15,092 nt of DNA, from positions 1-15,092 of the forward strand of contig CAKRVX010000047.1 of the NCBI GenBank assembly GCA_934409175.1. Reading direction: 5' to 3'. Below the pieces are notes generated by a model. That model did no database searches and had not been told where the DNA came from. It saw nothing but the letters and a program-made list of their open reading frames with translations. Below, piece by piece: positions 7,845 through 15,092 of this stretch. Within the stretch, counting starts at the first letter, position 1; each line of letters starts with the position of its first letter. The stretch comes from an uncultured Blautia sp. (GTDB lineage: Bacteria; Bacillota; Clostridia; Lachnospirales; Lachnospiraceae). The position numbers were made by a program, and so were the translations under genes.

Positions 7845-8613
7845 GTATCTTACCTTCATCTACTTTAAGGATTTTTTCCCGAATCCATACTGCCAGAATA
7901 GAAAATGTCATCCTGAACATATAAAGTATCGGCTTCAATCCGGAATGCATACTGATTCCCTCTGTTCTCATATGCATCACCGCCGGAATTTCTCTGACCC
8001 GGAATCCAAGAAGCAGCATTTGCATCAGCATATTTGCATCTGGATATTTGTCATCAAAATTGTCATATTTAGAATAAAAAAGAAAAGTTCTCCAGCTAAG
8101 CCCCTGCAGACCAGTCGTTGGATCCGAAATTCTTCTTCCAGTTCCCAAACGTAATATTATACGAAACCAGGCAAAAGCAATCTTTTTTGCCATGATAACA
8201 GGGAACTCTGAACTCCCCTCTATAAATCTTGATCCCAGTACAATATCAGGAAACATTCCGTTCTCATCCGGTGTCTTCAACGCCTGATATATCTTCGGAA
8301 TATTACATACATCGTGCTGACCGTCTGCATCCATCTGTATCACATAAAGATAATCTTTTCGTACTGCATATTTATAACCAAGCTGCAGACCGCTTCCATA
8401 TCCAAGATTAAATACATGAGTTACAACATCATGATTTCTCTTTTTTGTCACATAATTCGTAGCATCTGAGGATGCATCATTCATAACCAGTACATCCGCT
8501 ATCTGTGCTATCTCCGGCTGCTCCAGTTTTTCCAGTACTGAAATAATCGTTTTCTCTTCATTGTATGCCGGAATAATAATCAAAACTTCTTTTTTATTTT
8601 CCATGGCTGTCAT
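7819..8613 (-). CDS. DPM1-like family 2 glycosyltransferase (polyprenyl-phosphate sugar synthase type)
   Basis: The product has 264 residues. VLIIIPAYNEEKTI begins at about residue 10. NDASSDAT (45-52) and the DXD at Asp95-Ala-Asp97 within QMDADGQHD form the donor and metal site. GSRF (127-130) and ISDPTTGLQGLSWR (162-175) are motifs of the dolichyl-phosphate mannose synthase (DPM1) branch of GT2. This branch moves a hexose from a nucleotide donor to polyprenyl phosphate on the cytosolic face. No C-terminal membrane helices are evident, so it is a short form. The DUF2304-type membrane protein two genes upstream is a common partner of such enzymes. The lipid-linked sugar could feed the GT-C-like protein at 1477-3831 (inference). 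The start follows GAGAAAGA, a weak site, 11 bases after the upstream stop. Confidence 0.85.
   Translation of the reverse strand: MTAMENKKEVLIIIPAYNEEKTIISVLEKLEQPEIAQIADVLVMNDASSDATNYVTKKRNHDVVTHVFNLGYGSGLQLGYKYAVRKDYLYVIQMDADGQHDVCNIPKIYQALKTPDENGMFPDIVLGSRFIEGSSEFPVIMAKKIAFAWFRIILRLGTGRRISDPTTGLQGLSWRTFLFYSKYDNFDDKYPDANMLMQMLLLGFRVREIPAVMHMRTEGISMHSGLKPILYMFRMTFSILAVWIREKILKVDEGKIHDLEKYEK
7853..7857 (-). promoter_or_regulatory. Ribosome binding site for the start at 7844
   Basis: GAAGG on the minus strand lies eight bases before the ATG at 7844, inside the end of the upstream GT2 gene. The ATG at 7829 has only a weak GGA six bases upstream, and the ATG at 7859 has no visible site. Confidence 0.45.
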
Positions 8614-8624
8614 TCTTTCTCTTT

Positions 8625-9824
8625 TTATGCGATTCTAAACAATTCCAGAATATCTCTCTGTTCATCAGATATTTTCTTAGAAGCATTTTTTCTGTACTGC
8701 ATACATTTTTTCTCATCTGCCAGAAGTACTTTTATATTTCTGCAGATATCTTCCGCTGATAACTGACATAATGCTCCATCTATTCCATCGTTTACCTGCT
8801 CCCGGTTTCCACTGCAGTCTGATACCAGAATCGCACATCCAAGAATCTGTGCTTCCTGTACTGCAATACTTTTTCCTTCAAACTGCGTAGCATGAACATA
8901 CAGATCACACTGCTTATAATAAGGATAAGGATTTTCTTTGGCTCCCAGCAGAATAAAATCTTCTGTAAGACCAAGACAGTCTATCTTTTGCTGAAGCCGG
9001 TGTCTGAGTTCTCCCTCGCCAAGTACATACCAACGCAGATTTACACCCTGGTCTTTCAGAATCTTCATTGCATCAATTGATATTTCATAGGCCTTCTGAG
9101 CTGTCAGCCTTCCTACCGTCAGAATTCTTTTCCCTCTGTAATTATCTTCAAATCCACCGGGAAGTTCTGCCTTTCTGTAAATCTCTTTTCGATCAATAAG
9201 ATTATGAAAAATAAACGTTCTGTCTGCACATTCCGGATACACCCTGACAAACCCTTCTTTTACTTCCCCCGATACCGTAAAAATCCTGTCAAAATCCAGA
9301 TAACAGTCTTTATCCAGCATTCTGGTGTATCCTGCATATTCATAGTCTATATGAAGAAATGCGAATTTCTCCTTTGCCTTTATATGATCATGAACAAAAT
9401 ATGTGGAACCACCTTCCAGATAAGCTACTGCCATATCATAATCTTTATTCAATTTTAATCCACTGTCCGACATGACTCTCCACAGAAGCTTATCTGCATA
9501 AATTTTTCTGTGTTTCAGCATAATTACAACATTTTTTATCAAATAAGGAATATTCCTGAACAAAGCTCCGCGGATAAACAAACGCCGAAAAACTTTCCTG
9601 TTTAGTTTCTTTTTTCCTTCTCTTGTAAGAACCGATTCTGCTGTATAGTCCCTGTTCAGAACATTTACATATTCCGGCACCTGACTGATCAGCTCGCCCT
9701 GCTCCAGCAGAACATAAAGATCAACCTGATACTGTTCCGGCGAAAACCTTTTCAAAAGCTCCAGAAGTGCTTTCTCCGCACCGGCACCCCCAAGAGTATT
9801 TATCACAAACAATACTTTTTTCAT
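8625..9824 (-). CDS. Family 4 glycosyltransferase (GT-B fold)
   Basis: The product has 399 residues. The N-terminal domain opens with VLFVINTLGGAGAEKALLEL, a typical GT4 acceptor-side start with a Gly-rich loop. The C-terminal domain has LTVGRLTAQK (235-244), with Arg239 and Lys244 in the donor phosphate positions. The retaining-enzyme EX7E motif is Glu316 to Glu324 in FEGKSIAVQEAQ. It would add a sugar with retention of configuration to a lipid-linked or polymer acceptor in the cytosol; donor and acceptor are unknown. Its ATG overlaps the TGA of the upstream DUF2304-type gene as ATGA, implying translational coupling between the two. It is separate from PelF and lacks the PelF N-terminal region. 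Confidence 0.9.
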   Translation of the reverse strand: MKKVLFVINTLGGAGAEKALLELLKRFSPEQYQVDLYVLLEQGELISQVPEYVNVLNRDYTAESVLTREGKKKLNRKVFRRLFIRGALFRNIPYLIKNVVIMLKHRKIYADKLLWRVMSDSGLKLNKDYDMAVAYLEGGSTYFVHDHIKAKEKFAFLHIDYEYAGYTRMLDKDCYLDFDRIFTVSGEVKEGFVRVYPECADRTFIFHNLIDRKEIYRKAELPGGFEDNYRGKRILTVGRLTAQKAYEISIDAMKILKDQGVNLRWYVLGEGELRHRLQQKIDCLGLTEDFILLGAKENPYPYYKQCDLYVHATQFEGKSIAVQEAQILGCAILVSDCSGNREQVNDGIDGALCQLSAEDICRNIKVLLADEKKCMQYRKNASKKISDEQRDILELFRIA

Positions 9825-10192
9825 TTTTCTTTCTTCAGTTTCTCCAACTCTTTGAGAATTTTCTCACAGTCATTATTTAAAAGTGAGATCTGCATAGCCA
9901 TTTCCTGATTCCTTCTTTTCAGAATGGATACCTGCGTACTTATAAACCACAATCCCCATAAAATTCCTGATACAACGATAATTATCAGAACAAGTCCTCT
10001 TGTGCTGATGTATCGATCCAGCTGAGATGGATTTAAAAGCACACCCGAAAGAATCATCAACGTAGATAATAACGCCCATGCAAGGCAAAAAGGCTCTGTC
10101 ATTTTTCTTTTTGCAAGTGACAGTACTGCTTTTACAAGCATATATGCCCCTGCCACGATCACAAATAATCTAAGTATATCTCCCGAAGCCAT
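9821..10192 (-). CDS. Small three-helix membrane protein, DUF2304 type
   Basis: The product has 123 residues. Hydrophobic helices lie at about 7-24, 36-52 and 66-86. A charged, heptad-like tail (about 87-123, rich in Lys, Glu, Leu and Gln) probably forms a coiled coil in the cytosol. This layout, and the Arg/Lys-rich loop before FCLAWALLSTLMILSG, match the DUF2304 family, which often sits beside DPM1-like GT2 enzymes. A scaffold or membrane anchor for the glycosyltransferases encoded next door is a reasonable inference. A GtrA-type flippase is the main alternative, but that family normally has four helices and no coiled-coil tail. The start follows AAGGA eight bases upstream; the gap to pelG is 15 bases. 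Confidence 0.75.
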   Translation of the reverse strand: MASGDILRLFVIVAGAYMLVKAVLSLAKRKMTEPFCLAWALLSTLMILSGVLLNPSQLDRYISTRGLVLIIIVVSGILWGLWFISTQVSILKRRNQEMAMQISLLNNDCEKILKELEKLKKEK

Positions 10193-10207
10193 TCTTCCGT
10201 TCCTTTC

Positions 10208-11653
10208 CTACTGCTCATATCTGTCAAATACTTTCGGCGATGGGCAGTCCCCTTTTTTCTTTTTTAATAAATGTCCGTTGCAGAATATATGAACATCCAG
10301 ATGTTTTTCCATCCACTGAAGCCGCATGTAGGCAACAGTCCAACCTGCAAAACTTCCTGCAACGAGGCCTGCGCCATACCATATTTCCGTAAAGTGTGTA
10401 GATATGATACTTCCAACCATTGTAATAAGACAAAACGCCAGTCCTGTCAGTACACAGCCCTTCATATCATTGAAATAATACAGAAAAATAATCTCTGCAT
10501 ACATCAAAAACAAAATGAAATATCCAGCTGCCAGACACGGATAAATCCTCATGGTCATTCCTCCGAAACCAAACTGTGGAAGAAAGATCATGCAGACCAG
10601 AAAAATCACAAGTGTAATAATAAACTGGACTCTGGCAAGACTCATTAGCTCTTCTGAAAGAGTACGGAACATTCTTTTTTTCGTAATTGCTATATCTGCT
10701 CCTCTGCCACCAATTACTGCTTCTGAGTACGCTTTATACCTGTCGTGAAAATACATCTCTACCCTACTGATAAAGATAACACTTGCAGAAATATTTGTAA
10801 ACATAGCAAGGCAGGTTGCCATATCATATGTTGTTACACATACAAAAGATTTTACTACGATCATGTGAAGATCTGTTGTCCAGAAAACAAAATTATGGAT
10901 ATAAAGTCCAAGAGTATACAGAAAATTGGTGACAACCAATGGCCAGTATTCTCTGAAATATTCCAGAACCTGTTTATATTTTCCACTGTTTTCTTTAAAG
11001 TAACTTCGCACTACAGACATTTCCAGACAGGCAGTCAGCCAAAAGCCTACTGTCAATGAAAACAGCATTCCGTATGTAATGCTCCAGTGGCAGATTTTCA
11101 CAAGGACAAGAGACAAAATAAAAGTAACTGTCATACCTATCCCAAAGAAAAGCGAGATTTTTTTATAATCTTTGCATATGGACAGATACAACATGGAATA
11201 AAACACCAGAACAAGAGCGATATATCCACAATAACCGGTAAAAACATATATGATATCCACTTTTCCCACAAGAACTTCGTGGACACAGAATACAATTCCC
11301 AGAACAGAACTGAGAAGAATATTAAGAAGCATTCCCACATAGTAGCAAGGCAGAATATCCTCATATGTTTCTTCATAAATTACGTCTGACATATATTTAG
11401 ACAATACCGAGTTAAACGGCGATGCCGTAAGTAACGAAAAAATGAATATATACAGCACTGTACAGGAAAACAGTTCCCTTGTAACGTAGTCTACAGAAGA
11501 AAAATCCAAAAAGTATTCCATAAGCACAAGCGCACCAATTACTACCAGCATTGGTGCAATGGTAACAACAATACTGTAGCCCATTCCTATGATATCCGTT
11601 GTCAGGGTATTTTTTTTATATATGTTTGTCAGTTTTACACCTATTCCGGCCAT
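10208..11653 (-). CDS. pelG: PelG-like polysaccharide transporter
   Basis: The product has 481 residues with about 12 hydrophobic helices. The opening MAGIGVKLTNIYKK and a first helix from about 24 match the PelG start. LGLYIHNFVFWT (248-259) and TTYDMATCLAMFT (274-286), followed by a SRVEMYFHDRYKAYSEAV stretch, are the most typical PelG segments. PelG is the inner-membrane member of the MOP flippase superfamily that works with the PelF glycosyltransferase to secrete Pel polysaccharide. The C-terminus ends in a short Lys-rich cytosolic tail. The start has GGAGAGA close upstream, and the gap after pelF is 20 bases. Together with the adjacent pelF this makes the assignment secure at family level; whether the polymer is Pel itself is not shown. 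Confidence 0.9.
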   Translation of the reverse strand: MAGIGVKLTNIYKKNTLTTDIIGMGYSIVVTIAPMLVVIGALVLMEYFLDFSSVDYVTRELFSCTVLYIFIFSLLTASPFNSVLSKYMSDVIYEETYEDILPCYYVGMLLNILLSSVLGIVFCVHEVLVGKVDIIYVFTGYCGYIALVLVFYSMLYLSICKDYKKISLFFGIGMTVTFILSLVLVKICHWSITYGMLFSLTVGFWLTACLEMSVVRSYFKENSGKYKQVLEYFREYWPLVVTNFLYTLGLYIHNFVFWTTDLHMIVVKSFVCVTTYDMATCLAMFTNISASVIFISRVEMYFHDRYKAYSEAVIGGRGADIAITKKRMFRTLSEELMSLARVQFIITLVIFLVCMIFLPQFGFGGMTMRIYPCLAAGYFILFLMYAEIIFLYYFNDMKGCVLTGLAFCLITMVGSIISTHFTEIWYGAGLVAGSFAGWTVAYMRLQWMEKHLDVHIFCNGHLLKKKKGDCPSPKVFDRYEQ

Positions 11654-11673
11654 ATACTCTCTCCATCCTGTAA

Positions 11674-13140
11674 TTACTTACTGATACTAAAAGGTTCTTC
11701 TGTCCACGCAATCCCCTGTTTTTCGGCAAATTCCTTATATATATCCTGATACACTGCCTTCATCTGCTCGATCCGGTAAAATGCATTTACACGTTTATAA
11801 CCGGCCTCTCCCATACGCAGTCTGTCTTCTTCCTGTATCGACATTGTCACCATTGCATGGGCAATTTCTTCAATATTCATAATATGTGTCAGAATACCCG
11901 CTTCTCCAAATCCATCATCATTGCCATAAATCAGTTCTCTGCAGTTTCCTACATCTGTTGCAATAACTGGTTTATGTGCTGCATAGCTTTCCAGAATTGT
12001 TAAAGGCTGCCCTTCACTGATACTGGTAAGCAGTGTAAAATCCATTTTCCCCAGATAATCTTTTATATTGACCCTTCCTGTAAACTCTACATCTTTTGTT
12101 CCCAGGGATTCTACCAGATCATAACATTCCTGAGCATATTTTTCATCCTCATCTACTGGTCCCATGATCCAGAGTTTCAGATTCTTTACTCTTTTTTTTG
12201 CAAAGTCAAATGCCTGTATCATGGTTTTAACATCTTTAATAGGAGTAACACGGAGAACTGCTCCCGCATTAATAAACTTCTGCTCTTCCTCACTTTTTCC
12301 CGGAAGATTCGCCAGAGCTTCTGTATTGATGCCATTTGGCGTTACTTTGATCTTTTCTTCCGGACATCCCAGTTCAATCTGCAGTTCTCTAGCATGGTCA
12401 TACAAACATGTAACAGTATCCGCTTTATCATAAGCAAGAAGGGACATTTTTTTAAACTGTTCGATCCAGATATTTTTGTAGATACCTTTTACCCAGGCTG
12501 CCTTGATCAGTTCTTCCTCCCGTTCTCTCGTATAAATACCATGTTCAGATATCAGAAGGGAACTTCCATGAAAATGTTTGGCCATGCTTCCCAGGATTCC
12601 AGAATAACCGGTAGCTACACAATGATACAAATCTGCTTTCGGCACATCCATCCGCAATGTCCAGAACATGGGGAGATAAATGGATCTCAATGTCCAGAGG
12701 AAGTCTGAGAAATTAATATTGGAATAATTCCTGTTGTAACATTCCGTGGCAATCCTGAAAAAATCTTCTCCCATAAGAAGATCATCCACAGAAAGGCGCT
12801 TTTTATGAAACAGATCAAAGATTATTCCCCAGTCTGTTTTCCGGTTTAGTACCATATTCAGAAGTTCATCATATTCCTTATGAGAGAGGTGAACTTTTTT
12901 TCTTGATTTTCTCTTTCTGTTTCCGCCTTCCCACTCACTGTCTTCCAGATATACCTCATAAACCTGTGTAAGATTTTCCGGAAGTTCATAAACGAATTTT
13001 CCCCGGAAAGAACGATTGGCTACAATAGCCAGCAATATAAATTCCACATTTGGAAATGATTTTATCAAACTATTGATCCATCCGGAGACCCCTCCGACTA
13101 CATATGGATAACATCCTTCTGCCACAATGCAAACTTTCAT
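11674..13140 (-). CDS. pelF: PelF-like GT4 glycosyltransferase
   Basis: The product has 488 residues, a normal PelF length. The N-terminal DUF3492 region opens with VCIVAEGCYPYVVGGVSGW. SEHGIYTRERE at 198-208 is the characteristic PelF motif. The C-terminal GT4 domain has TPIKDVKTMIQA (about 299-310) and the catalytic EX7E motif, Glu376 to Glu384, in SEGQPLTILESYA. PelF is a soluble, UDP-sugar-dependent transferase that polymerises the Pel chain on the cytosolic side, next to PelG. A Lys/Arg-rich stretch at about 75-83 is an unusually basic loop. GAGG lies six bases before the ATG, and the gap to the upstream gene is 12 bases. Donor specificity (N-acetylated galactosamine/glucosamine in known Pel) cannot be read here. 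Confidence 0.93.
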   Translation of the reverse strand: MKVCIVAEGCYPYVVGGVSGWINSLIKSFPNVEFILLAIVANRSFRGKFVYELPENLTQVYEVYLEDSEWEGGNRKRKSRKKVHLSHKEYDELLNMVLNRKTDWGIIFDLFHKKRLSVDDLLMGEDFFRIATECYNRNYSNINFSDFLWTLRSIYLPMFWTLRMDVPKADLYHCVATGYSGILGSMAKHFHGSSLLISEHGIYTREREEELIKAAWVKGIYKNIWIEQFKKMSLLAYDKADTVTCLYDHARELQIELGCPEEKIKVTPNGINTEALANLPGKSEEEQKFINAGAVLRVTPIKDVKTMIQAFDFAKKRVKNLKLWIMGPVDEDEKYAQECYDLVESLGTKDVEFTGRVNIKDYLGKMDFTLLTSISEGQPLTILESYAAHKPVIATDVGNCRELIYGNDDGFGEAGILTHIMNIEEIAHAMVTMSIQEEDRLRMGEAGYKRVNAFYRIEQMKAVYQDIYKEFAEKQGIAWTEEPFSISK

Positions 13141-13152
13141 CTGTGTCCTCTC

Positions 13153-14976
13153 TTATTTGCTGTAATGAAGTCCAGCTGTTTCTAACTGGATCTTCACAGT
13201 TACATCCTGTGCCTGAATGAGGTAAGCGTCGTCTTCCAGTTTTTTCTGCGTACCGCCCTCAATATCTTTGATCTCTTCACCATGAGTTCTTAAGATAAAC
13301 CAGCTTCCAGTTTCAGTTGTTTTTACAGTAATCTCGTCATCCGTTCTGGACTCTGAAAAATCCAGATTCAGAAATGTTCTTGTTCTGGTGTTGCTTTCTG
13401 AAAGTGTTGTACTGTCAAAGTCCTTAAATTCCTTCCAGTAAGTAAGAAGATTGCTGGAAAAACGTCTCTGCATAGTCTGCCATCTGTCTTTTTTTCGTTT
13501 CGGCCAGAAAATATCCTGCATATTCAGCATCACATTGGTATATCCCAATGAACTTTGAATACTTCTCATACGAATATCGCCACTGTAGGTATAATTCATT
13601 CCATCACTTGTAACCGACTGTAAAGTTACAGAATCTGTACAATAGGAAATTACCGGTTCATCCTCTGTATATTCGCATACCAGAGTGCTTACATTCTTCA
13701 TTAATTCTGTATTCATCAGTCCCTTCACTGTATCAAGATCTTCTTCTGTAAAAGCTGCCCCATATTTGTAACTGCTGTTGGCTTTTCGGAAAAATTCGGC
13801 ATCCTGATTCAGTTTATCATTCAACGAACCTGCATTTTTATGCTGAAGAGAGAGACCAGCTTCTGCATTCTGTTCTTTCATCTGTTTCAGATAGAATACC
13901 AGATCTTTACTGTCCGGCTCCACGCCATCTTCATAATCAGTCTGCGGCTGCATAAAACAGGTCATTTTCAGACCACTTTTTTCTACAATAGACACAAGAG
14001 AAGGCCACATGATATCTCTGGCCATTCCGGTTATGGACTGACTGTACAATTCCATCATCTGTTCATTATTCTCATTTGCAAAAACAGGAAAATTGATCAT
14101 GGAAAGATTCTGGGCATTTACTACCGGGTAAATATAATACTGGGAAGCCTCTGTCACCATGCCATCCAGAAGGCCAAGTGCCGTACTGTCTTTCATATAA
14201 TCTCCCACCACACAAAATACACTTCCATTTGGGATTCCATTTCTCCAGATAAGTGTAGGAAGCTCTTCGTTTTCTATATGCCCGTTTATTTTTTCTGTGT
14301 CCAGGACACCCACCATATATGTCTTGGTACCACTGCCTACCTGATACCATGGCACATTAAGCTGCAGATCCTGGCGATCCTTTTCCTCTTTATCTTCGGG
14401 CGTTTCATAAGTTACTTCGCCCCCCAGAAGAAGACTTTCAAACAACCGTACTCCTGTTAGTTCTGTCTCTTTAGAAACAACCCTGCTGATTCCCAGAAAA
14501 TCCCGCAATTCATCATCTGCCTGAATGTCTTCTACATCTTCCAGACATCCAAATACAATGATCACTCCTTCCTGTGCCAGCTTTTCTATCTTTTTTAAAT
14601 TATCTCCAAGTGCATACTTTTCAGATTCCAGTATCATCATTCTGGGAAGTGATTTATCATTCTCTTTAAATCCATCCAGCGAATTTATCTTTGCTATATC
14701 CCATTTCGCATAAACACACCATCTGCTTACAGCTTCAGCCATATCGGACGATGTATTTCCCACAAAAAGAGCATAAGTTCTGTTTTCCTCTGTAACAGAT
14801 GTTAAATCAACTTCTTTATTTCTCCAGACATTTTTACCATCATTCTGTTTTGCTGTAAGATTGGAATTTATATCATAAGTATTCTGCCAGTCTCTGATCA
14901 CCATGGAAAACTGGAACAGAAACAGTAACACAAACATCATAATCGCAATACTGAAAAATTTTCTTCTGGAAACCAT
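13153..14976 (-). CDS. Membrane-anchored extracytoplasmic protein in the PelA position (possibly DUF2194, deacetylase-like)
   Basis: The product has 607 residues with a basic N-terminus, one hydrophobic helix (about 8-26) and a long exported part. Residues 65-270 look like an alpha/beta domain resembling a glutamine amidotransferase-like fold. Residues 282-400, from YPVVNAQN through LKMTCFMQPQTDYEDG, resemble the polysaccharide deacetylase-like region of Gram-positive Pel clusters. The C-terminal 150 residues look like a beta-rich domain. Its place directly before pelF and pelG suits the PelA deacetylase-like role. However, the whole protein has only four histidines (233, 379, 565, 604), none in an H-x3-H pair, so the usual CE4 metal site is absent. 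It may be a non-catalytic binding or assembly protein. GAGGAG lies 13 bases before the ATG. The family name is a tentative recollection. Confidence 0.6.
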   Translation of the reverse strand: MVSRRKFFSIAIMMFVLLFLFQFSMVIRDWQNTYDINSNLTAKQNDGKNVWRNKEVDLTSVTEENRTYALFVGNTSSDMAEAVSRWCVYAKWDIAKINSLDGFKENDKSLPRMMILESEKYALGDNLKKIEKLAQEGVIIVFGCLEDVEDIQADDELRDFLGISRVVSKETELTGVRLFESLLLGGEVTYETPEDKEEKDRQDLQLNVPWYQVGSGTKTYMVGVLDTEKINGHIENEELPTLIWRNGIPNGSVFCVVGDYMKDSTALGLLDGMVTEASQYYIYPVVNAQNLSMINFPVFANENNEQMMELYSQSITGMARDIMWPSLVSIVEKSGLKMTCFMQPQTDYEDGVEPDSKDLVFYLKQMKEQNAEAGLSLQHKNAGSLNDKLNQDAEFFRKANSSYKYGAAFTEEDLDTVKGLMNTELMKNVSTLVCEYTEDEPVISYCTDSVTLQSVTSDGMNYTYSGDIRMRSIQSSLGYTNVMLNMQDIFWPKRKKDRWQTMQRRFSSNLLTYWKEFKDFDSTTLSESNTRTRTFLNLDFSESRTDDEITVKTTETGSWFILRTHGEEIKDIEGGTQKKLEDDAYLIQAQDVTVKIQLETAGLHYSK

Positions 14977-15015
14977 TAGTCTAATTCTTCTCCTCTGTGC
15001 TGCTATCCAAGATTA

Positions 15016-15092
15016 CTACATAAACGTCCTGATCAATTCAAGTGTCTCATTATCAATCGTAATATCCAGCTTCCTTAATTCCTGCATAACCT
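15016..15092 (-). CDS. 3' end of an upstream gene, cut by the window edge
   Basis: A reading frame is open from the window edge to a TAG at 15016-15018, giving 24 residues ending in LELIRTFM. It is helical and charged, with alternating Leu and Glu/Arg, and has no diagnostic motif. It ends 39 bases before the next gene on the same strand and is probably the preceding operon member. In Bacillus cereus the Pel cluster places pelD and pelE before the deacetylase-like gene, so a PelE-like or PelD-like protein is a plausible but unproven identity. Confidence 0.5.
   Translation of the reverse strand, partial: VMQELRKLDITIDNETLELIRTFM

Noticed and set aside
9821..10192. Small membrane protein as a GtrA-type flippase
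   Set aside because: It has three helices and a coiled-coil tail rather than four tightly packed helices, which fits DUF2304 better.
10208..11653. PelG-like protein read as an ordinary Wzx flippase
   Set aside because: The MAGIGVKL opening, the LGLYIHNFVFWT segment and adjacency to pelF point to PelG rather than general Wzx.
13840..14460. 206-codon plus-strand reading frame
   Set aside because: It is antisense to the 607-residue protein gene, with no ribosome site and no recognisable motif; the minus-strand frame is clearly the coding one.

Overview
The window is one continuous exopolysaccharide gene cluster. Eleven complete genes and the 3' end of a twelfth all lie on the minus strand, so transcription runs from position 15092 towards position 1. 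The sequence is AT-rich, with AGGAGG-type ribosome binding sites, short gaps and start/stop overlaps. There are no outer-membrane components. This fits a low-GC Firmicute, and the protein styles look most like gut Clostridia of the Lachnospiraceae type; the taxon is an inference from style only. No gene-free stretch exceeds about 90 bases, and I see no RNA gene, insertion sequence, CRISPR array or attachment site.

First block in transcription order (15092 to about 10208), a Gram-positive Pel-like core: the last 24 codons of an unidentified gene; a membrane-anchored extracytoplasmic protein of 607 residues in the position of the Gram-positive PelA deacetylase-like protein, but without a visible deacetylase metal site; PelF, a cytosolic GT4 glycosyltransferase with its EX7E motif; and PelG, a polytopic MOP-type transporter.

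Second block (10192 to about 6546), sugar transfer and accessory functions: a three-helix DUF2304-type membrane protein, a GT4 transferase joined to it by an ATGA overlap, a DPM1-like GT2 (polyprenyl-phosphate sugar synthase type), and a cytosolic DUF4874/DUF4832 TIM-barrel-like protein.

Third block (6527 to 90), behind a candidate internal promoter: a Wzx-type flippase, a GT2 transferase, a 784-residue GT-C-like membrane protein, and a second, membrane-anchored DUF4832 protein. A strong symmetrical hairpin terminator at 38-73 closes the unit.

Working model (inference): PelF/PelG make and move a Pel-like backbone. The GT4/GT2/DUF2304 set makes a lipid-linked sugar donor. The GT-C-like protein may use such a donor outside the membrane, while the Wzx flippase exports lipid-linked units. 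The two DUF4832 proteins, one inside and one outside, may bind or process the glycan. The most notable point is that Pel-type and Wzx-type export genes share one operon-like cluster, with a pair of glycosidase-like proteins of unknown function.
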